Assembly: GCA_020137815.1 (NCBI GenBank)
Contig: CM035359.1
Span: 743,243-807,242, forward strand
DNA: 64,000 bases
Source: Hormiphora californensis
Taxonomy: Eukaryota > Ctenophora > Tentaculata > Cydippida > Pleurobrachiidae
Direction of reading: 5' to 3'
The position numbers and the translations under genes were made by a program. The notes beneath the pieces were generated by a model, which ran no database searches, was not told where the DNA came from, and saw only the letters and a program-made list of their open reading frames with translations. Shown here one piece after another: positions 47,536 to 57,452 of this stretch. The first letter of the stretch is position 1; every line of letters starts with the position of its first letter.

Positions 47536-47742
47536 GTTGGTAACCATGGTAACACATCTGGTGATAGTAACCATGGTAACCATGGTAACACACCTGGTGA
47601 TAGTAACCATGGTAACCATGGTAACACACCTGGTGATAGTAACCATGGTAACCATGGTAACACACCTGGTGATAGTAACCATGGTAACCATGGTAACACA
47701 CCTGGTGATAGTAACCATGGTAACATACCTGGTGATAGTAGA
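47536..47742. repeat. 36-bp minisatellite with CCATGGTAAC core
   Basis: Unit GTAACCATGGTAACCATGG then TAACACACCTGGTGATA, about 5.5 copies. 36 is divisible by 3, so all frames look open. Shares its core with the 23-bp array at position 101. Confidence 0.95.
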
Positions 47743-47861
47743 CCTTGAAAAGTTGTTCTCCCGCACTTTGAACGTGAATGTTGACATTTGAGCTCATATC
47801 AATTGTTATCGTTCGTAACGTCACACCTTGTTATAGAGTATTAGAGAAGTATTATAGATTA

Positions 47862-47988
47862 GCTGGGGGGGTTTAGGGGGGTTTAGGGGGCTAGGGGGTT
47901 TAGGGGGGTTTAGGGGGGTTAGGGGGGTTTAGGGGGGGTTTAGGGGGGTTAGGGGGGTTTAGGGGGGGTTAGGGGGGTTGGGGGGTAT
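47862..47988. repeat. GGGGGGTTTA G-rich array
   Basis: About 12 units of (T)TTAGGGGGG(G). It resembles an expanded telomere-type repeat but is not exact TTAGGG. High G-quadruplex potential. Confidence 0.9.
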
Positions 47989-48064
47989 GTACTTGTGTGA
48001 TTGAATAACAGAGCAATGTTTGAATGTAGATGTACTAGTACAAAGTGTAAATGCTCTGTTAACA

Positions 48065-48386
48065 ACAGTGAAAATGTAAAAGTGAAAATGTAACAGTGAA
48101 AATGTAACAGTGAAAATGTAACAGTGAAAACTGCTCCTTTATAAAACAAAATGTAACAGTACCTTTTCGTATGTAGAGGTCGATATTTTCACAGCTCACT
48201 ATTTCACACATCTCCGTCATCACAGGAGCATTAAAATACACGCTGCGAGATATTGGAGCATTAAAATACACGCTGCAAAATATTGGAGCATTGAAATACA
48301 CGCTGCAAAATATTGGAGCATTGAAATACACGCTGCAAAATATTGGAGCATTAAAATACACGCTGCAAAATATTGGAGCATTATTG
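48065..48386. repeat. Two minisatellites (14 bp and 30 bp)
   Basis: 48065-48128 is GTAACAGTGAAAAT repeated. 48226-48386 is AGGAGCATTAAAATACACGC with TGCAAAATATTGG, 30 bp, five copies. GAGCA and TTTATAAA motifs are shared with the 30-bp array at 52.3 kb. Confidence 0.92.
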
Positions 48387-48389
48387 GAA

Positions 48390-49030
48390 CTATATCATGA
48401 GCAGGGAATTCCAGATGGAAATGTGTATGACGGACTGTTACATGACATGAAGTAGTACATACTTATTATTTTTCAGGGAGTTTTATTGGCTCGCTAGAAA
48501 AGATAACTAAAAATTTTCTTCGATCTTATTTTACGATTTTTCAGGACATTTTTTTAAGAATTTTTTGTCGTGTAAAAAACTATTCCAAAACAGCATATCC
48601 CGAGCGCTTTCCAGCGCTCAGCTGGGTCTTCTGTTAATCTATTGGGCATGCTGAGCCCCACTGCACTACGTTGGCATGGCAACAATCTATGCGTAGCAAA
48701 ACACTTTTTCTTTCTTTAACAGTTCTTATGAACTAAATATATTATATATCTGGATGAAAATACGTGTATTCATTATCTCTTAACAAAACTAGATGCAAAA
48801 TATTGTGCGTCTATTATAATGGACTTTTATGTGTGGTAAACTAGACTCATTCTACATATAACATATCATAACGGATATCATTGTAATAGGTTTTATCAGC
48901 TCCGTCCTAATGGTCCCTAAGAGCACAATAGCACGATATCATATATATATTGCTCTCTACACATTTTGTCACGGCTCTTGCACAGTACTCGTTGTAATCT
49001 ACTTCCTACTTGCGAGACGCCCCAACAAGC
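48390..49030. other. No gene recognised
   Basis: AT-rich, no repeated structure seen. Contains CATGCTGAGCCCCACTGCACTACG near 48650, possibly part of another tRNA-like or SINE sequence but without paired arms. Confidence 0.35.
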
Positions 49031-49036
49031 TTAACT

Positions 49037-49340
49037 CTACCGACAAGAGCATTCCACACTGTGGGTTCTTTACAAACTGGTAAATTACTACATCCCTATT
49101 TACCAATTGAATTGAATTCATAACACCACCCCATTTCCTGTGTGAGTGTGACGCGGTGACATCCTCCATCCTGAACCGGAACGATATCTACCGACAAGAG
49201 CATTCCACACTGTGGGTTCTTTACAAACTGGTAAATTACTACATCCCTATTTACCAATTGAATTGAATTCATAACACCACCCCATTTCCTGTGTGACGGT
49301 GACATCCCCCATCCTGAACCGGATCGATATCCCATCCTTC
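49037..49340. repeat. 151-bp tandem duplication, two copies
   Basis: CTACCGACAAGAGCATTCCA begins at 49037 and 49188; the copies agree apart from an ~8-bp difference (GTGAGTGTGACGCGG versus GTGACGG) and point changes. Each copy contains the candidate minus-strand exon described next. Confidence 0.9.
49104..49187 (-). CDS. Candidate exon with DEG/ENaC-like G-x-CY-x-FNS motif
   Basis: Minus-strand exon of 84 nt with acceptor TCGGTAG and donor CAATTG|GTAAAT. It reads IVPVQDGGCHRVTLTQ, then EMGWCYEFNSI. The end resembles the extracellular T-x-x-G-x-C-Y-T-F-N-S motif of DEG/ENaC/ASIC channel subunits, including an upstream Cys at similar spacing. Only this piece is seen; transmembrane segments were not found. 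The neighbouring duplicate (49249-49340) has a small deletion that shifts its frame, so at most one copy can be coding. The match is short. Confidence 0.3.
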
Positions 49341-49599
49341 CCTTACTCTCTCTACTCGGTACTGGTGACGGTACGCGGTCCCCTGAACTCTCAGGTAAGC
49401 AGCTACTACCCCACCGTTACCATACCATTTTCTGACAACCCTTCCCTTCCCCCACCGAGATCCACTGTCTGTTCAACTGTGCTGGTAGGATTAGGAAAGA
49501 GCCTACACCAGAGTCTTTGGTCAGCATCAGCAAGGTTTGAATTTCAAGAAATCACTTGTCAAGTCACTTGCCCTGAACAGTCCAGCTGCTACTTTTCAG

Positions 49600-49800
49600 C
49601 ACGATATGATATAGAGGGGGGGGGGTATAATAGTATCGTAGTGTATCTCTTTTCAGATATGATATAGAGGGGGGGATATGATATAGAGGGCCGGGGGGGG
49701 GGGGGATATCATATATAGGGGGGGGTATTATAGTATCGTAGTGTATCTCTATTCAGATATGATATAGGGGGGGGGGGGTATTATAGTATCTTAGTGTATC
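49600..49800. repeat. GATATAGAGGGGGG degenerate repeats
   Basis: Four or five units of TTCAGATATGATATAGAGG, G-run, then TATTATAGTATCGTAGTGTA. Confidence 0.85.
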
Positions 49801-50125
49801 TCTTTTCAGTAGTCTCCCTCTATAAAGAGACTAAACTCTATAACTCGGATTATATGTCTGCACCAATAGAACCAATACCTCCTCTTTGTAATTGTTTGCA
49901 CGTGTGTCTAATGGTGGCACGTGTACAGCTGTATAATTGGAGGCATTGTGTAGAGTCATCAAATCAGATTCCGTTTCATCTCGGATCTAGATATATAGAT
50001 AGACACTAGAGGATCTAGAGAGGATCTATAGAGGATTGCCGATATTATCAGTATAGTGCTATAATTTTAGAGCCTTTGTTGTACAGAGTTATAGCGTCAA
50101 TATTCAGATATTATTGAGAACTGTG

Positions 50126-50184
<59 letters not shown>

Positions 50185-50440
50185 GGGGTATAGAGGTTTA
50201 TTTCATTCGATGTTGCCTTTGTTCGCCAACTCTGTTTTCTCAGTAGTATCGGCCTGCTTAGCTTTTCTTGAGGGGTATTATATATCGAATCAATTTGAAT
50301 ATTGATTCTGCGGAATCTTTTGAAGTTTTGGTTGTTGCGATCCTGTACAGTGCTTGATACGGGGTGGAGAGCTAGTTTTGCAAGTAAAATCTAACTAGAA
50401 TTGTTTTAAAATAAATTCATTTTTAAAATGATGTTACAAA
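49800..50440. other. No gene; (GA)n microsatellite inside
   Basis: (GA)n of ~25 units at 50130-50180. GGATCTAGA repeats at 49982-50030. Otherwise unremarkable. Confidence 0.6.
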
Positions 50441-50507
50441 TCTAATCATTAGTACGATAAATGAGGGGTGCACCTTGTGTCATTAAATCGATTCTTTGGT
50501 GATTCCA

Positions 50508-51738
50508 CAACGTAGCCACTATAGCTATTTGAAACGTCATGCTAATTTGTGTCTGACTATTTGAAACACGTGGACTGGCTATTTGAAACATAGCGCCCCC
50601 CCCCCTGTGTGACATCTCGTCTCGGAGAAGGCATGCCACACAGCCAAACAATCTAAATCTACTGGAAGAAGCGGCTATTCACACTCTTCAACCGGCGATC
50701 AACCGAACAGATAAAGTTCCTACTGTCAACCTTCAATGGACTCACCTTCTCCCCAGGATTGCCAACTCCTTCAAACCCCGACCTGCTGGCATCTCCATCA
50801 AACCTAGATCTCCCAAACCTGTTTCCTAATTCTCTTCAGCTCGGATCACCTCTTCTCCCCGCATCTCAATTCTCAACTCGAGTCACTAGTTTGACAGTAG
50901 TTTCATGCTTGGAAGACGTTCTACCACTTCATAGCATGGCTGATGTGACCTTCTCAACTCACTCAGTGTCTTTAAAGTGAGAGTGGACAGAATCAGAATT
51001 GGACAAGTTTGTTGGAGGTCGTATAAATTAGTTCTACGAGCATTTTGCCTTTTTCCCGCTCAAAATCGACCCATCCATCACCGAGATATTTTTGTTACTC
51101 TCGGGGAATTCCTGCTGGATCAATATTTATCAAACAGGATAGAAACAATCCTTGTGTTTTACTAAAAAGTTCTATAAATTTTTAATATGCTGAATTGCAT
51201 TGCTCTGCTTCTTTGTTTGGGCATGTCAACCTCACTGCTTATATTCAGAATGTGTTAGTAAAACACGACGATTGTTTCTATCCTGTTTCTTACATACTGA
51301 TTAAACAGGAATTCCCCGAGAGTAACAAAAATATCTCAGTGATGGATGGGTCGATTTTGAGCGGCAAAAAGGCAAAATGTTCATAAAACTAATCTCTACA
51401 ACCTCGAACAAACTTGTCCAATTCTGATTCTGTCCACTCTCACTTTAAAGTTCTCTTTCTCTCTACCCTCTGTTCAAGAGTCCTATCATGTCAGGCTCTA
51501 GAAGGACCTTGGAGTAGGCTGTTGTAGTCTTGAGCTCCCTGGCCTTCCTCAGAAGAGAAATCAGAGTTTCCCTGGAGTTTAATTAATTAGACAATCTGCT
51601 GATTTCTAAACCCTGAATGATCTTTTTAGCATGTGCGTGCTAAATAAAGATCATCCCGGGCAGGGAAAAAATTTTGAGTTCGACTTGGTTTGTGGACATG
51701 CAAGGCAAAAAAGTGTTTCAAATAGCCAGTGGCTACCC
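50508..51738. mobile_element. Second element with GTAGCCACT/CAAATAGCC ends
   Basis: Left end TAGCCACTATAGCTATTTGA and right end TCAAATAGCCAGTGGCTACC match the ends of the 25.44-26.66 kb element, and the length (~1.23 kb) is almost the same. GGTGAT(T/C)CCACAACGT flanks both sides (50498 and 51756). A foldback is nested inside (50970-51450). Confidence 0.55.
50970..51450. mobile_element. ~480-bp foldback nested in the preceding element
   Basis: CTTTAAAGTGAGAGTGGACA at 50970 pairs with TGTCCACTCTCACTTTAAAG ending at 51450. Arms of ~190 bp, loop of ~60 bp near 51200. High arm similarity. Confidence 0.85.
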
Positions 51739-51885
51739 TATTTATTTAGTGTGGTGATCCCACAACGTGTATCTATTTATTAAATTCACTAGCAGTCACA
51801 AGAAAAATATTTCTATATTCTACAAACATCTGTTCCAATTGTTCCAGCTAAAAAACTCAGCTCTGTAGAAGAGGGGTATATATAT

Positions 51886-51934
51886 CCCCTCTTCATGTAG
51901 AATTCTACATGAAGAGGGGATATATACCCTTAAG
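51886..51934. repeat. Near-perfect 48-bp palindrome
   Basis: GGGTATATATATCCCCTCTT then CATGTAGAATTCTACATG and AAGAGGGGATATATACCC read identically on both strands except for two bases. Confidence 0.9.
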
Positions 51935-52181
51935 GGAATAGAGCTAAAAGAATATTTTGAAACTTGGAACAGTCTAAAGATCTCTATGTATGTTTTAATA
52001 ATTTGTCAATGTGTACAATATCTTCCAAAGGGTATATTCATGGAGAGATCATTGTGTTTTAGTGGTGCTCTTTACTACATATAGTTTTCTATTACACGTG
52101 ACTAAATTCTTAAAACAGATTCAAATTTACCGAAGGGGTTTGAGGAGAATGCGAATGTTCAAAGGCAGGTCGGAATAATTT

Positions 52182-52707
52182 GGATCACATGTCACACACA
52201 TTCCTTTGGAGGCCGGTCGACCTCCGGATCGGATCATACTGGAAGATCTGATGAGCATGCTCCTTTATAGGAGACAGATATTGCAATTTGCTTCTTTATA
52301 AAGACAGATATTGCAATTTGCTGCAGCTTGCAATATCTGTCTTTATAAAGGAGCAACTTGCAATATCTGTCTTTATAAAGGAGCAACTTGCAGTATCTGT
52401 CTTTATAAAGGAGCAGCTTTCAATATCTGTCTTTATAAAGGAGCAGCTTTCAATATCTGTCTTTATAAAGGAGCAGCTTGTAATATCTGTCTTTATAAAA
52501 GAGCAACTTGTAATATCTGTCTTTATAAAGGAGCAACTTGTAATATCTGTCTTTATAAAGGAGCAAATTGCAATATCTGTCTTTAGAAAGGAGCAGCTTG
52601 ACAATAGCTGTCTTTATAAAGGAGCAGCTTTAAATGTGAGTGGGATCAGATCCTTCAATGTGATCCTGATCCGGAGGTTGACCGGCCTCCAAAGGAATTT
52701 GTGATCC
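52182..52707. mobile_element. TIR element carrying a 30-bp minisatellite
   Basis: GGATCACA...CATTCCTTTGGAGGCCGGTC at the left pairs with GACCGGCCTCCAAAGGAAT...TGTGATCC at the right (~65-bp TIRs). The interior is the array at 52275-52632. Confidence 0.75.
52275..52632. repeat. 30-bp minisatellite, ~11 copies
   Basis: Unit CTTGCAATATCTGTCTTTAT then AAAGGAGCAA. 30 is divisible by 3, so several frames remain open (SVFIKEQLAI). No independent coding support. Confidence 0.95.
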
Positions 52708-52788
52708 AAATGGATGGTCCTGCATTATATATAGTAATACTTATGTCTCCCAAAAGTTCCATTCATTGTTCATCTCCCAGCATTTTTT

Positions 52789-53555
52789 GGGCGCGCACAG
52801 ACTGTTCATGCGTGATCATGTCCATGCGTGGACAAGATTTTGATCAAGTCACGCAGACTGTTCAAGCTTGATCATCTGATCAAGCTTGGACAGTAAAAAC
52901 TGAAACTTATTCATATCAGCAAAAACCACTGTACCCTACTAATTTTGATACTCTGAATCACGTAAGCTAGTTTTCAAATCCGTCAGAGGTCAGGAAAGTG
53001 TTCTAATTGGGCATAATTGGGTCTAATTGACCCCACTTAAAACTTGTCACCTGGAAATAATAGACGCTTATGTGAGGGCACTTTTCCGACTAATTTTGAT
53101 ACGCTGAATCACATAAACAACTTTTCCACGCCCCCAGAGGTCGGGAAAGTGTCCTAATTGAGTATAATTGGATCTAATTGACCTTAATTGCTCAATTAGG
53201 GCATTTCCCGACCTCTGGGGGCTTGGAAAAGTTGCTTATGTGATTCAGCGTATCAAAATTAGTCGGAAAAGTGCCCTCACGTCATTTCCAGGTGACAAGT
53301 TGTAAGTAGGGTCAATTAGACCCAATTATGCCCAATTAGGACACTTTCCCGACCTCCGAAGGATTTGAAAACTAGCTTACGTGATTCAGAGTATCAAAAT
53401 TAGTCGGGTACAGTGGTTTTTGCTTTGATATGAATAAGTTTCAGTTTTTACTGTCCAAGCTTGATCAGATGATCAAGCTTGAACAGTCTGCGTGACTTGA
53501 TCAAAATCTTGTCCACGCATGGACATGATCACGCATGAACAGTCTGTGCGCGCCC
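52789..53555. mobile_element. 767-bp foldback element
   Basis: GGGCGCGCACAGACTGTTCA at 52789 pairs with TGAACAGTCTGTGCGCGCCC ending at 53555. Pairing continues with minor gaps to a loop near 53190. Inside each arm are two related CCGACTAATTTTGATACGCT / GAATCACGTAAGC modules. A diverged relative is at 26050-26560. No coding. Confidence 0.88.
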
Positions 53556-53621
53556 TTTCCCCGTCTCGGTGAATGCCTTCGGCATTCACCCAGATGCCTT
53601 TTGCAAAAAGGCATATACAGT

Positions 53622-53798
53622 GCTGCTTGTAGTCGTATTACCGTAATGGAAATACAGTAATGAGACGCGCACGTTGCATAACGCGCGGCAAAAAGTGCAT
53701 GTGTTCAGCATGTACTAGAGCCCTGATTGGCCACGGTTGCGCGTCGTCTTACTGTATCTCCGTTTTCCATTACCGTTTTCCCACTACAAGCGACCGTG
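53622..53798. mobile_element. ~175-bp TIR element
   Basis: GCTGCTTGTAGTCGTATTAC, CGTAATGGAAATACAG pairs with CTGTATCTCCGTTTTCCATT, ACCGTTTTCCCACTACAAGC. Shares its end with the element at 8633-8887. Confidence 0.6.
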
Positions 53799-53885
53799 AT
53801 AGGGGTTTAGAATTCGACAATTTTGCAGACGAGAAGAGAGAGAGCTGGGGTTACTGTGTTTAGAACTTGACTGATTGGATCACTA

Positions 53886-54504
53886 TCATACTATTATTAA
53901 AGCAAATAGGGAAATCCCATGTCCCGTTTTTTTAACCAAATATGGCACAAAATTCCTGGAAATGGCCTTTTGCACGTGTTGTCCCTGGACCCTGGCAACC
54001 TGCCAGCTTAAGCCTTAAACTGCACGTGCATCCTTGATTCATCTCTCTGCCGGTTGTGTGATTTATCGTTTGCTCGATTTGATCTGTTCACCACGTTTCT
54101 TGAACATGACTACTCAACTTCAACACAATCGCCAGCGAGTTTGGAGGACCCATATGTCCCAAACTGGCGCTGACGCCTATAGACTACGTGATCGAATCCT
54201 ACAAAAGAGGTGATTATTATTCAAAAAATGTTGTCAACACACGTAATAACAAAGTATCAATGGCACTAACAAGAAATGACAGTAATACGTGAAAGTATTT
54301 TGCCAATGTACTCCTTCATAAAATACTTCAGGACCTGGCAAAAGAGGACCCGTGGTTTTTCTGTCAAAAGAATCCCTTTGGTTAATTCACCTGATAAATT
54401 TACTGATTTTAAAAATTTCAAATGATACTACACTATTTGCTTAGGTTACTGTATGACCATTGACCATCCCCGACATTCGCCCGTAGGGCGAGCGGGCTTA
54501 CTAG
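53886..54504 (+). mobile_element. Non-autonomous Helitron-like element, 619 bp
   Basis: Starts TCATACTATTATTAAAGC after an A and ends with hairpin CGCCCGTAGGGCG (54478-54490), a 10-nt spacer, and CTAG followed by T (54501-54505). TC start, 3' hairpin about 10 nt before CTRR, and insertion between A and T are the Helitron hallmarks. No TIRs or target duplication are seen, as expected. An open 35-codon frame at 54106 begins MTTQLQHNRQRVWRTHMS and resembles the arginine-rich N-terminal region that precedes Rep/helicase domains, so this may be a deletion derivative of an autonomous Helitron. Confidence 0.65.
54106..54210 (+). pseudogene. Short Arg-rich ORF within the Helitron-like element
   Basis: ATG at 54106 opens 35 codons (QRVWRTHMSQTGADAYRLRD) and stops after a possible donor AAGAG|GTGATT. 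Its charged, Arg-rich, helical character fits the N-terminus of Helitron Rep/helicase ORFs. The rest is absent. The call depends on the element being a Helitron. Confidence 0.3.
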
Positions 54505-54815
54505 TTATATATAATTGTCAGTATTTCTAGTAATGTATTAATTGTATAGATTGCAGACCTATAATAAAACTATAACGGTGTAATAGTCATGTCTCTTTAA
54601 AACCTTCTTTCTCCTTAATGATCACGTTTAGGTAGAATGACATACTATTAATTTCATCTGTTAATTTTGATAATGATAGAGAGACTCACCGCAGCCACAA
54701 TTACGTTAATTATAATTATATAAATTTTATCTAACGTGTGCTGCAATGTAGTCGATCACTGTAGAATGTGTCGAGAGTTATATTAATACTGGAACAACCT
54801 ATGTAATATTAGTAC

Positions 54816-54921
54816 CTGGCTTGGTATCCTTTCTCGACATTTAATATACTACCCCCATCCCCTACCAGTTCTACATAACAGACTGCTACAGCTGCAGCAC
54901 TGGTGGGATATGGGATAGTAG
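54816..54921 (-). CDS. Candidate internal exon, unrecognised
   Basis: Minus-strand, 106 nt, acceptor GATACAG after a very long CT tract, donor GCCAG|GTACTA. It reads TIPYPTSAAAVAVCYVEL, then VGDGGSILNVEKGYQA. Not recognised. The phase does not match the exon at 56766-56952 directly. Confidence 0.35.
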
Positions 54922-54961
54922 CTGTATCATCAGGCCGAGCAGGGGATGAGACAGAGACAGG

Positions 54962-54965
<4 letters not shown>

Positions 54966-55000
<35 letters not shown>

Positions 55001-55116
55001 ATACGAATCGCAGGAGAGACGAAGGCAGATAGACGTAGAGCGTATAGGGAGAGGATAGCCTCCGCAGCTAGATTCTCTTTCGCTTTTCTCTTCTCTCGTC
55101 CTCTCCTCTCTCTCTC

Positions 55117-55180
<64 letters not shown>

Positions 55181-55192
55181 CTCTCTCCTCTC

Positions 55193-55248
<56 letters not shown>

Positions 55249-55328
55249 CTCTCTCTCTTTCTGTCTCTCTCTCTTCTCTCTCTCTTCCTCTTCTCTCTCT
55301 CTTTCTCTTCTCTCCTCTCTCCTCTCTT

Positions 55329-55367
<39 letters not shown>

Positions 55368-55427
55368 TGCTCCCTCTCTCTCTCCTTTTCTCTTTCTCTT
55401 CTCTCCTCTCTCCTCTCTCTCGCTCTC

Positions 55428-55472
<45 letters not shown>

Positions 55473-55642
55473 CTCCTCCTCTCTCTCTCTCTCTCCTCTC
55501 CTCTCTCTCTCTCTCTCTCGTCCTCTCTCTCCCCTTCTCTCCTCTCTTCTCCGCTCTCGCTCTCTCTCTCCTCTCCCTCTCTCTCTCTTTCGCTCTCTCT
55601 CTCTCTCCTCTTCTCTCCTCCTCTCTCTCCGCTCTCTCTCTC

Positions 55643-55674
<32 letters not shown>

Positions 55675-55786
55675 CCCCCTCTCCTCTCTCCCTCTCTCTC
55701 TTCTCTCTCTCTCTCTCTCCTCTCTGCTCTCTCTCCTCTCTCTCCTCTCCTCTCTCTCTCTCCCTCTCTCTCTCCTCTCCTCTCTC

Positions 55787-55817
<31 letters not shown>

Positions 55818-55925
55818 CTTCGTCTCTCTCCTCTCTCTCTCTCTCTCCTCCTCTCTCCCATCTCTCTCTCCTCTCTCTCCATCTCTCTCCTCTCTCTCTC
55901 TCTCTCTCTCCTCTCTCTCGCCATC
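54966..55925. repeat. Long GA then CT-rich simple-sequence tract
   Basis: (GA)n at 54966-55000, then ~850 bp of interrupted CTCTCT/CTCCTCTT at 55070-55925. Both strands stay open for hundreds of codons (poly-Leu/Ser, poly-Arg/Glu); these are artefacts. Confidence 0.97.
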
Positions 55926-55929
55926 TACT

Positions 55930-56540
55930 CTACTTCTCCTATGTGGCTATTGCTGTCCCTCATGATGCGCTGGGCCATCTGTCTTTTTTGTACTTTTAAG
56001 TATACCGCAGAATCAATCAAATTATATTCCCCATAAACCCCCTCCACCCAGCTACACATATAATATATGTACCAGCCCCTCCGAAAAATTCGAACCGTTT
56101 CTCCCAGCAGTACCTGTAGTAGCAGTACCTATAGCATCTGCCCTGGCAGTTATATACCTAGTATAGATCTTGATCTGTCCGACCCTGACAGTTAGACCCA
56201 CTATCATTATAAGCAGCTCTAAACTCTATTTAATTTGACACTTCCCCTGAGAATGGGAATTTGAGAGAGAGAATTTGGTACTTTCCCTGAGACTTGGGAA
56301 TTTGAGAGAGAGAATTTGGTACTTTCCCTGAGACTTGGGAATTTAACTATAGTTGAATTATAACTTGTCAGCCCAGGTAAATAGACATGCATTTGATGTT
56401 AAGGGTTTAATTTCCTTTGAGTCGCTCCATACCGGAGCGACTCAACTAAATAGTTAACTAAAGATGGGGGTAGCAAGTGACAAGACTAAACTGTTATTGA
56501 AGATTCTCCGAAACATGAGCAATACTTTCTATAAATGTAG
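55930..56540. other. No gene recognised
   Basis: Contains a 44-bp duplicated unit (TTTGAGAGAGAGAATTTGGT, ACTTTCCCTGAGACTTGGGA) at 56260-56345. Confidence 0.4.
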
Positions 56541-56545
56541 GTATT

Positions 56546-56736
56546 ATGAACGTTTGTAGCTTGGCGCGTTATGAAGTTGGCTTTTCCCAGCGCGAGCTGG
56601 GGAGAGCCAACTGGAGTTTAATCGCCCGGTAGGGCGATTAAACTGGTTTAAATCACGACGCCTATCCCGAGGTGCCAGCCGAGGGTGAAGGGGAGGTGAT
56701 TTAAACCTATAACGCGATAAGCTAACAAACGTTCAT
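56546..56736. mobile_element. ~190-bp TIR hairpin block (left copy)
   Basis: ATGAACGTTTGTAGC / GCTAACAAACGTTCAT ends. Internal hairpins GTTTAATCGCCCGGTAGGGC and GGCTTTTCCCAGCGCGAGCT. Same family as 7937-8122 and 59141-59332, inverted relative to the latter. Confidence 0.7.
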
Positions 56737-56765
56737 ATATTAATGAAGGTTCAGTTGTATCTTAC

Positions 56766-56952
56766 CTCACATTTTTGCATGCCTCAATTCCAGTTTTGGC
56801 ACACTTTTTAGCAACCGTTATGCTAACGTCGGTGCTGTTGCAAATGTAAAGACCTTCCTTGGTTTTGGGCTCTACAGAGATGGAGGTACCATGGTAACCA
56901 GTTACCATGGACCTCGGCCTCGTTCTCAGGAATGGGTTGTAAGACATGTGCA
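56766..56952 (-). CDS. Candidate internal exon, unrecognised
   Basis: Minus-strand, 187 nt, acceptor CAACTCTAG, strong donor GTGAG|GTAAGA. It reads HMSYNPFLRTRPRSMVTG, YHGTSISVEPKTKEGLYI, then CNSTDVSITVAKKCAKTG, IEACKNV. Three cysteines and an N-x-S/T site (NST) suggest an extracellular domain. Not recognised. A GGTAACCAGTTACCATGG repeat-like motif overlaps the coding part. Confidence 0.5.
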
Positions 56953-57452
56953 CTAGAGTTGGAGAGATCTTATTAATTAATAATACATAATTAATATACC
57001 ATTAATTACTTAATTAATTATATACTGTGCACAGTTAAATAACCAACATATCACACCATGGAGATTGGAGTGGCTGCAGGTGTTCATGAGGCGCATAATC
57101 AGTAGCATGATATACCGGCAACCTTTTCAACGTACTACTTTAAACAAATTAATATGAAACCCGATAGCTGATTTATCAGTCTTTTGAAGAATTTGCGCGC
57201 ACATGATAACCGCCAGCTGGGAGATTTAACACCCTCCTCGCAGTTTGACAGAAATGGCCAGTTCCCTCTTTCACGCGTTTCTCTTCATTTGAATAACATG
57301 CGTGTAAAATTCTAAGTATTGAAAATGTGTGTAAACACACAGTTCTGTCAACAAAAGAAAGGGGAAACATGTCTGCAACACGTTTCAATGTTATCTCTCT
57401 CATAAGGAGTGAAAAGAATCACATTCCATTCATTTCTCTCTCTCATTGTCTC

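Noticed and set aside
47443-47824. Open frames in the CCATGGTAAC minisatellite
   Set aside because: 36-bp unit keeps frames open on both strands.
52288-52704. 138-codon plus-strand frame with YKGAACNIC / FIKEQLAIS repeats
   Set aside because: 30-bp minisatellite in frame by divisibility; it sits inside a TIR element.
54809-55924. 371-codon Arg/Glu-rich minus-strand frame and its plus-strand Leu/Ser mirror
   Set aside because: (GA)n/(CT)n sequence; only the non-repetitive last ~100 nt are kept, as a candidate exon.
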